The notes: generated by a model from the letters alone, not told the origin. Positions 34,717-44,805 are shown, counted from the stretch's first letter. The stretch is DNA of 64,000 nucleotides from CAVSRC01 sp963798195 (GCA_963798195.1 CAWCSF010000007.1:62001-126000), one strand, 5' to 3'. Numbers and translations are program-made.

Positions 34717-37700
34717 ATGCGGCGGGCGCTCGCCCTCTTTGTGCTGACGATTCTGACCGTGGCTATCCTGGTGCTTGTGGCGCTTGCCACGCCGCCGGGG
34801 CGGTCCGTGCTGGCCGGCATGATCGAGCGCGCGGCATCCGGTAACGGCATCACGGTCAGCATCGACCGCCTCACCGGTTGGGCGCCGTTCTGGATCGGTG
34901 CCGATCGCGTCGTCGTCTCCGATGCGGATGGGCCATTCGCGGAGATCGACGGGCTTGACGTCAACATTCGCACCAGCGCGCTCCTGGTTGGCGGCCTGTC
35001 GCTCGACCGCATCGCGGCTGAGCGTGTGGCGCTGTCGCGCCCGCCCAGGATTCCGGCGAACGATGGGGCAAGCGGCGCGCTCCTGCCCTTCGCCGCCAGG
35101 GATGTGAGGATCGCGCGGCTTGAGCTCGGCGAAGCGATTGCGGGAAGGCAGGCGGCGCTCTCCCTCATGGGATCGTTCGTCTCCGGCAGCGACGGCAGCA
35201 TCGCGGCCACGGTCGATGCCAACCGCATCGACGGCGGGACGGGCTCCCTCAATGCGATGATCGATCGCGCCGCGGGCGATGCGCCGCTGACGGCGGAGAT
35301 CGCGCTCAGGGAATCTGCCAATGGAATCCTGCTCGGCCTCATGGGGCGTCCATCCGGGCCGGGCTATGCCCTCAAGGCCAGCGCGGGAACGGACGCCAAT
35401 TCACTGTCGGGTAATGTCTCCCTGACGTCCGACGGTGCCGCGCGCTTCGCAGGGCAGTTCATCCTTTCGCCTGCCGACAACGGGCAGCGGCTGGTGCTCT
35501 CCGGCAACGGTGATCTCGCCGAACTCGTGCCGCCCGACTATGCGGACCTTCTGTCCGGGCCGATCGATGTCGCCGTCGATGCCGATTGGGCTCGCGTGGA
35601 GGGCGAACCGCTGCCGCATATCACGGTGCGGCAAGGCCAGGTCACCACGCAAAGCCTACGCGCTACAGCCAGCGGCGGGCTCGGCGGAAGTGCCGCCGAC
35701 CTGTCGCTCAAGGTCGCGGTCGCGAAGCCGGGCGGCGGTAACATTGCGCTGCCCTTCGTTGGCGCGGACTCGCGTGTGGAAAGCGTGACCCTGACGGGCA
35801 CGGCGGCGCCGAAGGGGGATGTCATCCGCCTCGAACTTGTCGGTCGCGTCGCGGGTCTGGAGACGAACGGCGTCCGCATACCGGGCACGGGTCTCTCCGG
35901 CGCAATCGAGGCGCGTCAGGACGATCCGCTGGCCGGTGGCAAGCTGCCCTTTGCCCTTCGCGTCGAAGCGGATGCCATCGAGACGGCGAGCGGACGCGTG
36001 GAGTCACGCACGGATGCGCCGCTCCTGCTGACCGCGGATGGCACGCTCGACACGGACACTGGAACCGCGGAAACCAGCGCGCGGCTGGTCGCTGCCGGAG
36101 GCGCTGTGGCTTTCACCGGAACAGTGGCAGCGGACGCGATCGACGGGCGCGCAACCGCCGGCTTCCCCGATATTGCGCCATTGGCCCCGCTTGCCGGCCG
36201 CACCATCGCTGGTGCGATCGACGCGACGGCCGAAGGAACGCTGCTGGGTGTGTCGCCCGACTTCACTGTGAGCGGTACGGCCACCAACCTCGAAACGGGC
36301 GATGCGACGATCGCGCGTCTGCTCGAAGGCGTCACCAGGTTCGTGGCGACCCTGCGCGGCCAGGACGACGGCAGTACGGCTGTCACCGACCTTTCCATTG
36401 ATGGCGCGACGCTCAAAGCCACCGGTTCGGCCACCTTGGGCGCCACCGGCATTGCAGCGTCCGTGGAGGGCTCGGTCGCCGATCTTGGCCGCCTCGCCGA
36501 CGCTTCCACAGGCGCGGCGACCTTCACGCTCAAGGCATCGGGTGCATTGGCGCGGCCCGACGTGGACGCGACCATTGCGATCGCGGACGGCACGTTGCTC
36601 GACCAGTCGATCCAGAATGCGGCGATCGACCTGAAGGGCGCGCCAACGGACGGCGGCTGGCGCGCGGCGCTGACGCTGAACGGCAGCCTCGCCGGCGGCC
36701 CGCTGTCCGGCACCGCCGTAGCCAGCCTCGACGATACCACCGGCCGCTTCGCGTTTCCGGACGTCGATCTGTCCGTGGGCGGCAACCGCATCACCGGCGC
36801 AGTGGAGGCCACTCCGGCGGGGCCTCTGACCGGAGAGTTGTCGGTCGACGCACCCGACGTGCGGGCGCTGGCCGCGTTGGCGCTCGTGCAGGCGACCGGC
36901 AGCGGTCGCGCCCGCGTTCAGTTCACGCCCGATGGCGAGCGGCAAACCGTCGTCATCGCGTTCTCCGGCGACGACATCACCTACGAGACCGCCGGCGCGA
37001 ACAGCATCGAAGGTAATGTCACGGCAGACGATGTGTTCGGTGCGCCGGCCGTGCGGGGCAGCGTATCCGCCACGGCGATGACGGTCGGTGGATTGCGCCT
37101 CGACACGGCAACGGCGACCGCGACCGTGGAAGGCGGCGCCACGCTGTTCGAGGCGCGCGCCAAGGGCCCGGATGTCGATCTTTCCGGCACGGGACGCCTC
37201 GCAGGCGCGGGCAACGACCAGGCCGTGCGCATCGACACGTTGAACGGCACCGCCTTCAATCTGCCGGTCAAACTGACCGAGCCCCTGACCATCAGCCTCG
37301 GCGGTCCGCGATCCGGGATTTCCGGAGCGACGCTGGCGCTCGGCGGCGGAACGGCGCGCATCGAAGGTACGGTCGCCCCGCAACTCGACGTCACCGTCGT
37401 GGTGGCGAATGTCTCCGCGTCCGTCGCCAACGGATTGGCGCCGGACCTCGGCGCGCAAGGCACCATCAGCGGGCAGGTCGCCGTGACCGGACAGCCCGAT
37501 GCGCCGCGGATTGCCTGGCAGGCCAACTGGTCCGGCTTCAGCCTGACCGCCTCCCGGGAGGCGGGCCTTCCGGCGCTGACGCTTGCCGCCAAGGGTGACG
37601 CCACCAACGCCGCCACGACCCTCGACGCTACGCTCTCCGGCGCCGGACTTTCGCTCACCATCAACGGTCGTGCGCCATTCGCCGGGTCGGGTCTCGACCT

Positions 37701-38988
37701 CCGCGCCAACGGTACGGCGCCGCTTGCGCTGCTCGCGCTGCGATCGGAGCGCGAACTGCGGCTCTCCGGCAACGCCAAGGTCGATCTTGCCATCACCGGA
37801 GCACTCTCGTCGCCCTCCACGCGCGGCGCCATCGATCTGGTCGATGCGACCATTGCCGACAGCCAGAGCGGGTTCGGCGTCTCCGGCGCGAACGGCCGCA
37901 TCGATTTCGACGGGCAGCGCGCCACGGTCCAGCAGGTCGCCGGACGCTTCGCGCAAGGCGGCGATATCGTCGTGTCAGGCACGATCGCGACCAACCAGGC
38001 AGGCCTGCCGGCCGACCTGACGGTGCGCGTCACCAATGGCCGCTACGCCGACGGTAACGTCGTGAACACGACATTCTCCGGCAACCTCGCGCTCAAGGGA
38101 CCGCTGCTCGGAAACGGCACGGTGACCGGCGAGATCAATCTCGGCCGCACGGAAATCCAGTTGCCAGACCGGCTCAGCGGCTCGGCCACCGCCATCGACG
38201 TGCGGCACGTGAATGCACCGGCGGACTTCACGCCGCCGGAACCACGCGAACGGCCTGTCGCCTCGGGTGGAGCGCCGCGAGGCGGCGGGCTTGCAATGGA
38301 CATCGCGATGAGGGGCAATTCCGGCGTGTTCGTGCGCGGTTTCGGCATCGATGCCGAGCTGGGGGGCTCGCTCAGGATTGGCGGCACTACGGGAAATCCG
38401 CAGGCGGTAGGCGGCATGCAGATGGTGCGTGGGCGCATCGAAGCCTTCGGCCGGCGCTTCGAATTTACCCGCGGCACGCTCACTTTTGCTGGCAGCCTCA
38501 CGCCGGTGGTCGATTTCTCCGCCACCACCCAGACGTCGGACGCGACGGTGACCCTCAATGTCATCGGCCCGGCGACCGACCCGAAGATATTCTTCACATC
38601 ATCGCCAGACCTGCCGCAGGAGGAAATCCTGTCGCGGCTGCTGTTCGAGCAAAACGTCGGAAGCCTCTCGCCGATACAGGCGATCCAGCTGGTCGACGCG
38701 GTTGGGCAACTCACCGGCGCGACGAGCGGCGGCGGCATCTTTGCCCGCATCCGTCAGGCCACCGGGCTCGACGATCTGGACATCCGTCAGAATGCGAACG
38801 GCGGCACGACGGTCGGCATCGGACAGCGCATCAACGACAGCGTGCGCCTCGGGGTGGAGGCGGGTACCGGCGGCGCGGCCGGCCGGGTCGTGATCGACCT
38901 CGACATCACCAAGAATCTCAAGGCGCGCGGTGGCGCGGGCCAGGATGGTTCGGGCCAGATCGGCCTGACCTACGAGCGCGAATACTAG
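34717..38988 (+). CDS. tamB: translocation and assembly module protein TamB
   Basis: About 1423 residues. One N-terminal membrane anchor (LALFVLTILTVAILVLVALA), then more than 1200 residues of repeating beta strands rich in G, A, T and D (taco-shaped lipid groove), and the C-terminal DUF490 domain (MQMVRGRIEAFGRRFEFTRGTLTFAGSLTPVVDF, DPKIFFTSSPDLPQEEILSRLLFEQN, ending in QIGLTYEREY). ATG 34717 is chosen because GCGAGG stands 5 nt upstream; TTG 34687 (overlapping the tamA stop) and GTG 34693 are in frame. It partners TamA and likely also moves phospholipid between membranes. Intact over 4.3 kb. Confidence 0.92.
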   Translation: MRRALALFVLTILTVAILVLVALATPPGRSVLAGMIERAASGNGITVSIDRLTGWAPFWIGADRVVVSDADGPFAEIDGLDVNIRTSALLVGGLSLDRIAAERVALSRPPRIPANDGASGALLPFAARDVRIARLELGEAIAGRQAALSLMGSFVSGSDGSIAATVDANRIDGGTGSLNAMIDRAAGDAPLTAEIALRESANGILLGLMGRPSGPGYALKASAGTDANSLSGNVSLTSDGAARFAGQFILSPADNGQRLVLSGNGDLAELVPPDYADLLSGPIDVAVDADWARVEGEPLPHITVRQGQVTTQSLRATASGGLGGSAADLSLKVAVAKPGGGNIALPFVGADSRVESVTLTGTAAPKGDVIRLELVGRVAGLETNGVRIPGTGLSGAIEARQDDPLAGGKLPFALRVEADAIETASGRVESRTDAPLLLTADGTLDTDTGTAETSARLVAAGGAVAFTGTVAADAIDGRATAGFPDIAPLAPLAGRTIAGAIDATAEGTLLGVSPDFTVSGTATNLETGDATIARLLEGVTRFVATLRGQDDGSTAVTDLSIDGATLKATGSATLGATGIAASVEGSVADLGRLADASTGAATFTLKASGALARPDVDATIAIADGTLLDQSIQNAAIDLKGAPTDGGWRAALTLNGSLAGGPLSGTAVASLDDTTGRFAFPDVDLSVGGNRITGAVEATPAGPLTGELSVDAPDVRALAALALVQATGSGRARVQFTPDGERQTVVIAFSGDDITYETAGANSIEGNVTADDVFGAPAVRGSVSATAMTVGGLRLDTATATATVEGGATLFEARAKGPDVDLSGTGRLAGAGNDQAVRIDTLNGTAFNLPVKLTEPLTISLGGPRSGISGATLALGGGTARIEGTVAPQLDVTVVVANVSASVANGLAPDLGAQGTISGQVAVTGQPDAPRIAWQANWSGFSLTASREAGLPALTLAAKGDATNAATTLDATLSGAGLSLTINGRAPFAGSGLDLRANGTAPLALLALRSERELRLSGNAKVDLAITGALSSPSTRGAIDLVDATIADSQSGFGVSGANGRIDFDGQRATVQQVAGRFAQGGDIVVSGTIATNQAGLPADLTVRVTNGRYADGNVVNTTFSGNLALKGPLLGNGTVTGEINLGRTEIQLPDRLSGSATAIDVRHVNAPADFTPPEPRERPVASGGAPRGGGLAMDIAMRGNSGVFVRGFGIDAELGGSLRIGGTTGNPQAVGGMQMVRGRIEAFGRRFEFTRGTLTFAGSLTPVVDFSATTQTSDATVTLNVIGPATDPKIFFTSSPDLPQEEILSRLLFEQNVGSLSPIQAIQLVDAVGQLTGATSGGGIFARIRQATGLDDLDIRQNANGGTTVGIGQRINDSVRLGVEAGTGGAAGRVVIDLDITKNLKARGGAGQDGSGQIGLTYEREY

Positions 38989-38994
38989 CCGGGA

Positions 38995-39783
38995 CTACAG
39001 CGCGCGCCGGGCTTCGTCGGCGCCGAGCGCGGTCTCGCGCGTGCCGGTCACGATAATCTCCAGCACGTTCTGTTCGCTGCTGTGCGAGATGTGACGGTCG
39101 CCCACGTTCTCGCCGCGCTTGAGCACCATCACCCGATCTCCGACCGCGAAAATGTCCTGGAGCCGATGCGAGATGATGATCTGCGCGACGCCGTGCTTCT
39201 TCAGTTCCAGCATGGTTTCGAGCAGGCGCTGGGTCGCCATGACTGAGAGGTTCGCGGTCGGTTCATCGAGGATGACGACGCGCGGCTCGAAGGAAATCGC
39301 CCGGGCGATGGCGACCGACTGTTGCCGCCCGCCCGAAAGGCTTTCGACCTTCTGGTAGACCGAGTTCACATCGACCTTCAGCCGCTTCAGCACGGCGTCG
39401 GCCTCTGCGTACATCCGCCGGCGGTCAACGAACGGGCCTTTTCGCGGCCAGCGGCCGAGAAAGATGTTCTGCCCGACATCCATGTTCCCGCAGAGCGCGA
39501 AGTCCTGGTAGATCATCTCGATACCGACATCGCGGCTTTCGTGCGGGCTCTTGAAGTGCACCGGCTTGCCAGCAACGAGAATCTCGCCATCGTCGCGCTG
39601 GTAGGCGCCCGACAGGATCTTCATCAGGGTCGACTTGCCGGCCGAGTTGTCGCCGACCAGCCCAAGGATTTCGCCGGGGTAGAGTGTCAGATCGACATCG
39701 ACCAGGGCGCGGACCGCGCCGAACGATTTGTTGATGCCGCGCATCTCGATGATGGGCGTCTGGCTTTCGCTGATGTCAGACAT
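38995..39783 (-). CDS. sugar ABC transporter ATP-binding protein (FrcA-like, single domain)
   Basis: 262 residues: a single ATPase domain, in contrast to the double-domain RbsA. Walker A GDNSAGKST (FrcA-type, with NSAGK), Q-loop MIYQDFALC, signature LSGGRQQSVAIARAI, Walker B VVILDEPTANLS and SHRLQDIFAVGDRV follow in order. ATG 39783 overlaps the permease stop by 8 bp. It converges on tamB with a 6-bp gap. It powers the importer formed with the tandem permease and the SBP at 42135. Confidence 0.88.
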   Translation of the reverse strand: MSDISESQTPIIEMRGINKSFGAVRALVDVDLTLYPGEILGLVGDNSAGKSTLMKILSGAYQRDDGEILVAGKPVHFKSPHESRDVGIEMIYQDFALCGNMDVGQNIFLGRWPRKGPFVDRRRMYAEADAVLKRLKVDVNSVYQKVESLSGGRQQSVAIARAISFEPRVVILDEPTANLSVMATQRLLETMLELKKHGVAQIIISHRLQDIFAVGDRVMVLKRGENVGDRHISHSSEQNVLEIIVTGTRETALGADEARRAL

Positions 39784-42043
39784 TAGCTGCTTCCGTTGAA
39801 ACGGTATCCGCTTGTGGTTTCGTTCGTGTCAGGGCGCGCCGGATCGTCGCGAAAATATTCGCCTGCCGGACCCAGATGTCGATCAGCACGGCCACGATCA
39901 GGATGAGGCCGATGAAGACGTTCACCCAGTGTTGCGGCATGGCGTAACCCTGAACATTCAGCTGCAGCAGCGCGCGAACGAGTGTGATCACCGCAGCTCC
40001 GGCGAGCGCGCCGATCACTGTGCCGTAACCACCGAAGATCGAGCCGCCGCCGATGATGACCGCGGCAATGCCGTCGAGTTCGCGGAACTGGCCGGCGACG
40101 GGGTTGAAGCTGCGGAAGTAGGCGATGTTGATGAGGCCCGCCATGGTCGCGCAGAAGGCGCAGAACACCATGGCGATGAACCGCACGCGGCGGGTCGAGA
40201 TACCGGCGTAGTCCGCGGCCCGGCGGTTGCCGCCGGTCGCATAGAGGCGCTGCCCGAAGGGCATGAAGGCAAGCACGCTGCCTGCGATAATCGAGACCAG
40301 TATCATCCAGATGGTTTGCACGCTGACGACATCGGTCACCGCACCGAGGAACCCCGCCGGGTGCGGCAGATCAAGATAGGCGAGGATGTCGCCGACCTTC
40401 CGTCCGATGAGATTGTATGTCTCGTTGAATCCGGTGAGCTGCTGCCCGGCAACAAGCCATGAGGCGAGCCCGCGCGCGATGTAGAACATGCCGAGCGTCG
40501 CGATGAAGGCGGGCAGGCCGAGCGAAACGGTAAGGAGCCCGTTGATCACGCCGGCGGCGAGCCCCACGGCGAGCCCGATCAGCATCGCTTCCCCCGGCCC
40601 GAGACCCAACACTTTCAGCGCATAGGCAGCGGCGCTGCCGGCGAGCGCAAGGACCGCGCCGACGGAGAGATCGATGTCTCCGGCCGCTATGACATAGGTG
40701 AGGCCGATCGCGATCAGCGCCAACTCGGTGTAGTTCAGGAGAATGGCAAACGTGTTCGGCAAGAGCGCCCAGTAGTCGGGCCTGAGCGAAAGGCCCACGC
40801 ACCAGAGGATGACGGTCAGCAGGATGGCCAGCGCGTCGCGCCGCGCCAGGAACTTGCCGAAACCGCGCGCCGTCAAAGCCTTGTCGGTCGCCATCGCGCC
40901 CTTGGTCTGCACGCCTTCGATGGCGACGCCGCCGGTTTCCAGCGCCCTGGGCTGAGGACGGCCGCGAAGCCAGGCCCAGAGGCGCGCGGGCACGCGCCGC
41001 CGGATAATGAGCGGCTCGATCAGAACCGCCACCAGCAGAAGGATGCCGATGAACGCCGGGACGGCGCCGGCTGGCAACGAGAAGTTGGCCTGCACCTGAA
41101 CCGGTTCGCCGTTGATCACGATGATCCGCGTGATCGGCACGCCTTCGCGCAGCACCTTGTTGATAAGCACCGTGAGCAGCGCGCCGATGAAGCTGCCGAT
41201 GACGCGCCCGCGGCCGCCGAGGATCGAAGCGCCACCGATGATGACGGCGGCGATTACGATCAACTCGGCGCTCAGGCCCGCCTGCGGAGAGATTCCCTTG
41301 TCCTGCGCCGTTGCCATCAATCCGGCGACGGTTGCGCACAGGGAGGACAGCAAATACGCGCGGACACGAACCCACGAAGTTGGGATGCCGGCATAGATCG
41401 CCGCCTGCTCGTTGCCGCCCGTGGCGAAAGTCTCGTAGCCCCAGCGGGTCTTCGCCAGCACCACCGCGCCGATCGCGACCACGATCAGCGCCAGCGTGAT
41501 CTGGTTGTTGAAGCCCCACGCGTTGAATTCGCCGAGCTGGAAGAACCACTGATAGTCGCGCGCCTTGATGGGATAGTGAATCGACTGGCCGCCGGTGAGG
41601 CCGAGCACGAAGCCGCGCCCGATGAGCAGCATCGTCAGCGTGGCGATGAACGCCGGCACGCGAAGCGCTGTGACCAGCAATCCGTTCAACAGGCCGATGA
41701 AGGCGCCGAGCAACAGGCAGACGCCGATGGCCGGCACGACACCGAGATCGTAGTGATTGGGGTCGAACATGTAGGCGAAGGCGACGCCGATCAGGCCATA
41801 GGTCGATCCAACCGACAGGTCGAGGTCCTTGTTGGCAATGACGAACGTCATGCCAACGGCCATCACGGCGTAGCGCGCGGTATCGCGGAGCAACGCCTGC
41901 AAGGCGTCGGGCGAACCGAAGAAACCTGGATTGATGAACGCGCCGACTATGTAGAGCAGCGCCATCATGGCGAGCAGTCCGACTTCCCATCCGCCGACAA
42001 ACTGGGATGGAGGACGGCCGAGTGCAGGCTGGACTGTGGTCAT
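39776..42043 (-). CDS. tandem-fused sugar ABC permease (two RbsC/BPD_transp_2 domains)
   Basis: 755-residue protein with two complete RbsC-like permease domains in one chain. Domain 1 is residues ~20-347 (DLDLSVGSTYGL at 72-83, AAIYAGIPTSWVRV as the ATPase-docking loop at 214-227, IIGGASILGGRGRVIG). A ~55-residue basic linker (348-402) is followed by domain 2 (GDIDLSVGAVLALAGS, AADYAGISTRRVRF, IIGGGSIFGGYGTVIG) to the end. Such importers normally use two separate permease chains; here the dimer is covalent. ATG 42043 follows AGAAGG. No stop, frameshift or ribosome-binding site lies between the halves. It is downstream of the SBP and overlaps the ATPase gene. Confidence 0.87.
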   Translation of the reverse strand: MTTVQPALGRPPSQFVGGWEVGLLAMMALLYIVGAFINPGFFGSPDALQALLRDTARYAVMAVGMTFVIANKDLDLSVGSTYGLIGVAFAYMFDPNHYDLGVVPAIGVCLLLGAFIGLLNGLLVTALRVPAFIATLTMLLIGRGFVLGLTGGQSIHYPIKARDYQWFFQLGEFNAWGFNNQITLALIVVAIGAVVLAKTRWGYETFATGGNEQAAIYAGIPTSWVRVRAYLLSSLCATVAGLMATAQDKGISPQAGLSAELIVIAAVIIGGASILGGRGRVIGSFIGALLTVLINKVLREGVPITRIIVINGEPVQVQANFSLPAGAVPAFIGILLLVAVLIEPLIIRRRVPARLWAWLRGRPQPRALETGGVAIEGVQTKGAMATDKALTARGFGKFLARRDALAILLTVILWCVGLSLRPDYWALLPNTFAILLNYTELALIAIGLTYVIAAGDIDLSVGAVLALAGSAAAYALKVLGLGPGEAMLIGLAVGLAAGVINGLLTVSLGLPAFIATLGMFYIARGLASWLVAGQQLTGFNETYNLIGRKVGDILAYLDLPHPAGFLGAVTDVVSVQTIWMILVSIIAGSVLAFMPFGQRLYATGGNRRAADYAGISTRRVRFIAMVFCAFCATMAGLINIAYFRSFNPVAGQFRELDGIAAVIIGGGSIFGGYGTVIGALAGAAVITLVRALLQLNVQGYAMPQHWVNVFIGLILIVAVLIDIWVRQANIFATIRRALTRTKPQADTVSTEAANV

Positions 42044-42134
42044 CGGGCCTTCTGCTTCCCGCTTGCGGAAGGGCGACACAAGGAACCGCGAGAGAGCTTA
42101 GCCCTCTCGCGGCGGCTCAGAAACCGACCTGGGA

Positions 42135-43217
42135 TCAGTTTTCGAAGCGCTTTCCGACGTTACCGACGTTGTCCTTCGTCACCAGCTGGGCGCGGGTGTC
42201 GAGGTTGGCGGCGGAGATGCCACGGTCGATCTGCAGGTAGAGCTGCATGACCGGCCAGAAGCCTTGCAGGAACGGCTGCTGCCCAAGGGCACCGGTGAGA
42301 TCGCCGGACTTCAGCGCGGCCTGCTGGGCCGGGCCGAGGTCGAACCCGTAGGCGCAGATCTTGCCGGTCATGCCGGTCTGCGCCACGGCCTTTGCGAGTG
42401 CCGGCGTGAACACGTTGTTGCCGGCAAAGGCACCCACAACATCACCGCGCGATTCGAAGAGCGACACAATCGCGTTGACCGGATCGTTCGGATCCGCATC
42501 GACACCGACGCCTTCCGGACCCGCATCGACCTTGAAGTTGTCGAGCTTGCCTGCAGCCTTGAGCGCGGCGACGATCGCGCCATACGCAGAAGTGACGCGG
42601 TTGTTCACCTCGACGTTGCCCATCGCGGTCGAGTTCGGAAGCACGATCGTGCCCTTCTCGATGCCCTTGTCCGCCAGGCACTGAACGAGCGCGTTGCCCG
42701 CGATTGCCGCGGCCGAGGCGTCCTGCCCGGTGTGGCTGATCTGGAGGCGGTGATAGATGCCGCCGTCGAACGAGTTCGTCGTCGCGACCGGGATGCCGTT
42801 CTTCTCCGCGGTCTTGACGATATCGTCATAGGCGCCAACCTGCGGTGTGGTGAGGATGATGCCGTCGATCGTCGGATCCTGAACGATTTGATTCAGGATT
42901 TCGATCTCGCGCGCCGGATCGTCGGTCGGCGACTCCGAGCCGAGTAGCAGAATCTTCGCGCCGATCATGTTGCCGGCGACCATCGCGCCTGCATAGACCG
43001 GATCGAAGAAGCCGTTGCCGGCGGTATGCGTGACGATCGCGAAGGTGAGGTGTCCGTCAGCCGAATGGAAATCCTTCGTGCCGGGCGCCTCTTTCGCGGC
43101 GTCTTCGAAGGTGTAGCCGCCGACCGCCTTGTCGACCGACCCTGATTGCGCCCAGGCTCCTGACGCTGCGAACGCGGCAGCGGCCCCAAATGCTACCGCT
43201 GTCAAAATTCTCTGCAT
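42135..43217 (-). CDS. sugar ABC transporter substrate-binding protein (RbsB/periplasmic-binding fold I)
   Basis: 360 residues. Signal peptide about 1-23 (ILTAVAFGAAAAFAASGAWA). The mature domain has the type I layout: LTFAIVTHTAGNGFFDPVYAGAMVAGNMIGAKILL, DGIILTTPQVGAYDDIVKTAEKNGIPVATTNSF, and GAFAGNNVFTPALAKAVAQTGM, a class close to FrcB and ribose/inositol binders. ATG 43217 follows GGGAGGG. It is the first gene of the SBP-tandem permease-ATPase operon, downstream of the LacI-type gene on the same strand. Confidence 0.88.
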   Translation of the reverse strand: MQRILTAVAFGAAAAFAASGAWAQSGSVDKAVGGYTFEDAAKEAPGTKDFHSADGHLTFAIVTHTAGNGFFDPVYAGAMVAGNMIGAKILLLGSESPTDDPAREIEILNQIVQDPTIDGIILTTPQVGAYDDIVKTAEKNGIPVATTNSFDGGIYHRLQISHTGQDASAAAIAGNALVQCLADKGIEKGTIVLPNSTAMGNVEVNNRVTSAYGAIVAALKAAGKLDNFKVDAGPEGVGVDADPNDPVNAIVSLFESRGDVVGAFAGNNVFTPALAKAVAQTGMTGKICAYGFDLGPAQQAALKSGDLTGALGQQPFLQGFWPVMQLYLQIDRGISAANLDTRAQLVTKDNVGNVGKRFEN

Positions 43218-43286
43218 GGCATTCCCTCCCGTTTTTGTGCAGCCGGGCGCGACCCTTCGGTTGTCGAAAGTGCGTGCGAGGCTGAT

Positions 43287-43453
43287 TTTGCGCAAACATC
43301 TTAACGAGAGGTCCTGATTACGCAATCATATTATCAATGGATCGACCGGCGTTTCCCACTTCCGTGGCTCGCGGGCATTGTTGAAGCGCCGCTAGCCTCC
43401 GCCGCTCCGACTGAGTAGTCGATGGCGCCGTCGGAATCTATTCATCGGATGAA
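43287..43453. promoter_or_regulatory. candidate LacI operators upstream of the sugar importer
   Basis: The 306-bp gap between the LacI-type gene and the SBP has no gene but holds two perfect palindromes: TTTGCGCAAA at 43287-43296 (70 bp before the SBP start, with the central CG usual in LacI-family sites) and TTCATCGGATGAA at 43441-43453 (71 bp after the LacI-type stop). The former is the better operator candidate. Confidence 0.4.
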
Positions 43454-43523
43454 AGGCTTATGAGTGCGCGGCCGAAGAAGGCAGCGCCGCCATAGGGCGA
43501 GCACGTCAAAACACAAAAGACCG

Positions 43524-44588
43524 TTATGCGGTCCCTTTGATGACCAACTCGATGGGAAGCCGAATAATGGTTTCCTCGACAGGTTCGCCGCGAGACAGCG
43601 CGATTGCGAGTTTGGCCGCGCGCCTCCCCGTCTCGGCTCGGGGGAGCGCGACATAGGTCAGCGGCACCGGCAAATAGGGCCCCAGTTCTACCTCGCCGAT
43701 ACCGACCACCGCTACATCGCGCGGAACCGATCGGCCGGCCTTGATCAACTGGAGGACCACGGCCGCCGTCCAGATTTCGCCGCCGACCACGAGGCCGTCC
43801 ATGCCGGCCGTCGCGTCGGTGAGATGGCTGAGACCGCGCAGGGCCGCGTCCACACTGTGCTCGACCTGAGCGACTGTTGCGTCGCTGACTGCCAGCCCGG
43901 CCTCGCGCATGGCGCGGCGGTGGCCTTCGAGACGGTCCCGCGCGTTCGACGTTGCACGCGGGTGCCCACAAATGAGGCCGATCTTGCGCCGGCCGATCTC
44001 GATCAACCGCTTCGTTGCCAGATAACCCGCCTCAAGATCCGAATGGCCGACGGCAAAATTCACCGGTTGTTTCGGCAGGTTGCCGACCTCGATCACCGGG
44101 AGAGGGAGGTTTTGAAGAAGCTTCTTCGTCCTGGACGTGTGGCCGATGGACGGGAGCAGGATTGCCTGAACGCGGAGCGCAAGCAACGAACTGATGGCCT
44201 CGGGCTCGCGCGCCTGGGCGTAGTCGATCGCCTGCAGGGCAAAATCGTAGTCGCCTTCTTCGAACACGCGGCGCGCGGCTTCGACGAACGGCAGGTAGAT
44301 GGAGTCCTGCAGTGTCGGCAAAATGATCCCGAACGCGCGCGATCGGTTGGACGCCAGCGTCGCCGCAGCCTTGTTACGGACGTAGCCCATGTCCGCCGCG
44401 ACCGAGAGAATTCTTTCCCGGGTTTCCGAGCGGATCGACGCCGACCGGCCGAAAGCCCGCGACACGGTCATCTGGGAGAAGCCGCTCACGCGGGCAACGT
44501 CGTCCATGGTCGGAAGCGTGCGCTTTGACCAGGTATGTCCAGATTTTCTGCGCGGCCGCGGCATGGTGGGAGGGGAAGCTTCGGTCAT
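43524..44588 (-). CDS. LacI family transcriptional regulator
   Basis: 354 residues. The N-terminal HTH has TMDDVARVSGFSQMTVSRAFGRSASIRSETRERILSVAADMGYVRN (about 27-72) including the hinge helix region. The effector domain (FGIILPTLQDSIYLPFVEAARRVFEEGDYDFALQ to the end) has the type I binding-protein fold. The first ~25 residues are a basic extension (PRPRRKSGHTWSKR). It lies upstream of the sugar importer on the same strand and divergent from the aldolase gene, and may control both. Family resembles GntR (gluconate) repressors of E. coli type, which suggests a sugar acid as signal; this is a guess. Confidence 0.86.
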   Translation of the reverse strand: MTEASPPTMPRPRRKSGHTWSKRTLPTMDDVARVSGFSQMTVSRAFGRSASIRSETRERILSVAADMGYVRNKAAATLASNRSRAFGIILPTLQDSIYLPFVEAARRVFEEGDYDFALQAIDYAQAREPEAISSLLALRVQAILLPSIGHTSRTKKLLQNLPLPVIEVGNLPKQPVNFAVGHSDLEAGYLATKRLIEIGRRKIGLICGHPRATSNARDRLEGHRRAMREAGLAVSDATVAQVEHSVDAALRGLSHLTDATAGMDGLVVGGEIWTAAVVLQLIKAGRSVPRDVAVVGIGEVELGPYLPVPLTYVALPRAETGRRAAKLAIALSRGEPVEETIIRLPIELVIKGTA

Positions 44589-44702
44589 GGAGTGGTGCTG
44601 AATGCGGCGAACGCTTCAGATGGCGGGAACTCTAGAGAGTATCACGCGCAGCGGCTAGATGCCCATGATACGCCTCGGCGGCAATGGGCAGCCGGATCAG
44701 TT

Positions 44703-44748
44703 GCAGGGTGACTAAATAACCCCGTAAGCTTGTCGCAATTCACCCTGC
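44703..44748. promoter_or_regulatory. pair of 9-bp inverted arms upstream of the aldolase
   Basis: GCAGGGTGA (44703-44711) and its exact complement TCACCCTGC (44740-44748) are separated by 28 bp, between the divergent LacI-type gene and the HpcH/HpaI aldolase, ending 57 bp before the aldolase start. A paired binding site for a regulator, or a long hairpin, are both possible. Confidence 0.35.
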
Positions 44749-44805
44749 GGTCGATCGTGTCGGCGCCCAGCGGGATGGCGGCCAGATGGTCACGGGGAGG
44801 AATGC

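Noticed and set aside
36004..37956. 650-codon minus-strand frame opposite tamB
   Set aside because: Arises from codon bias of tamB; low-complexity Arg/Gly/Asp composition and no start signal.
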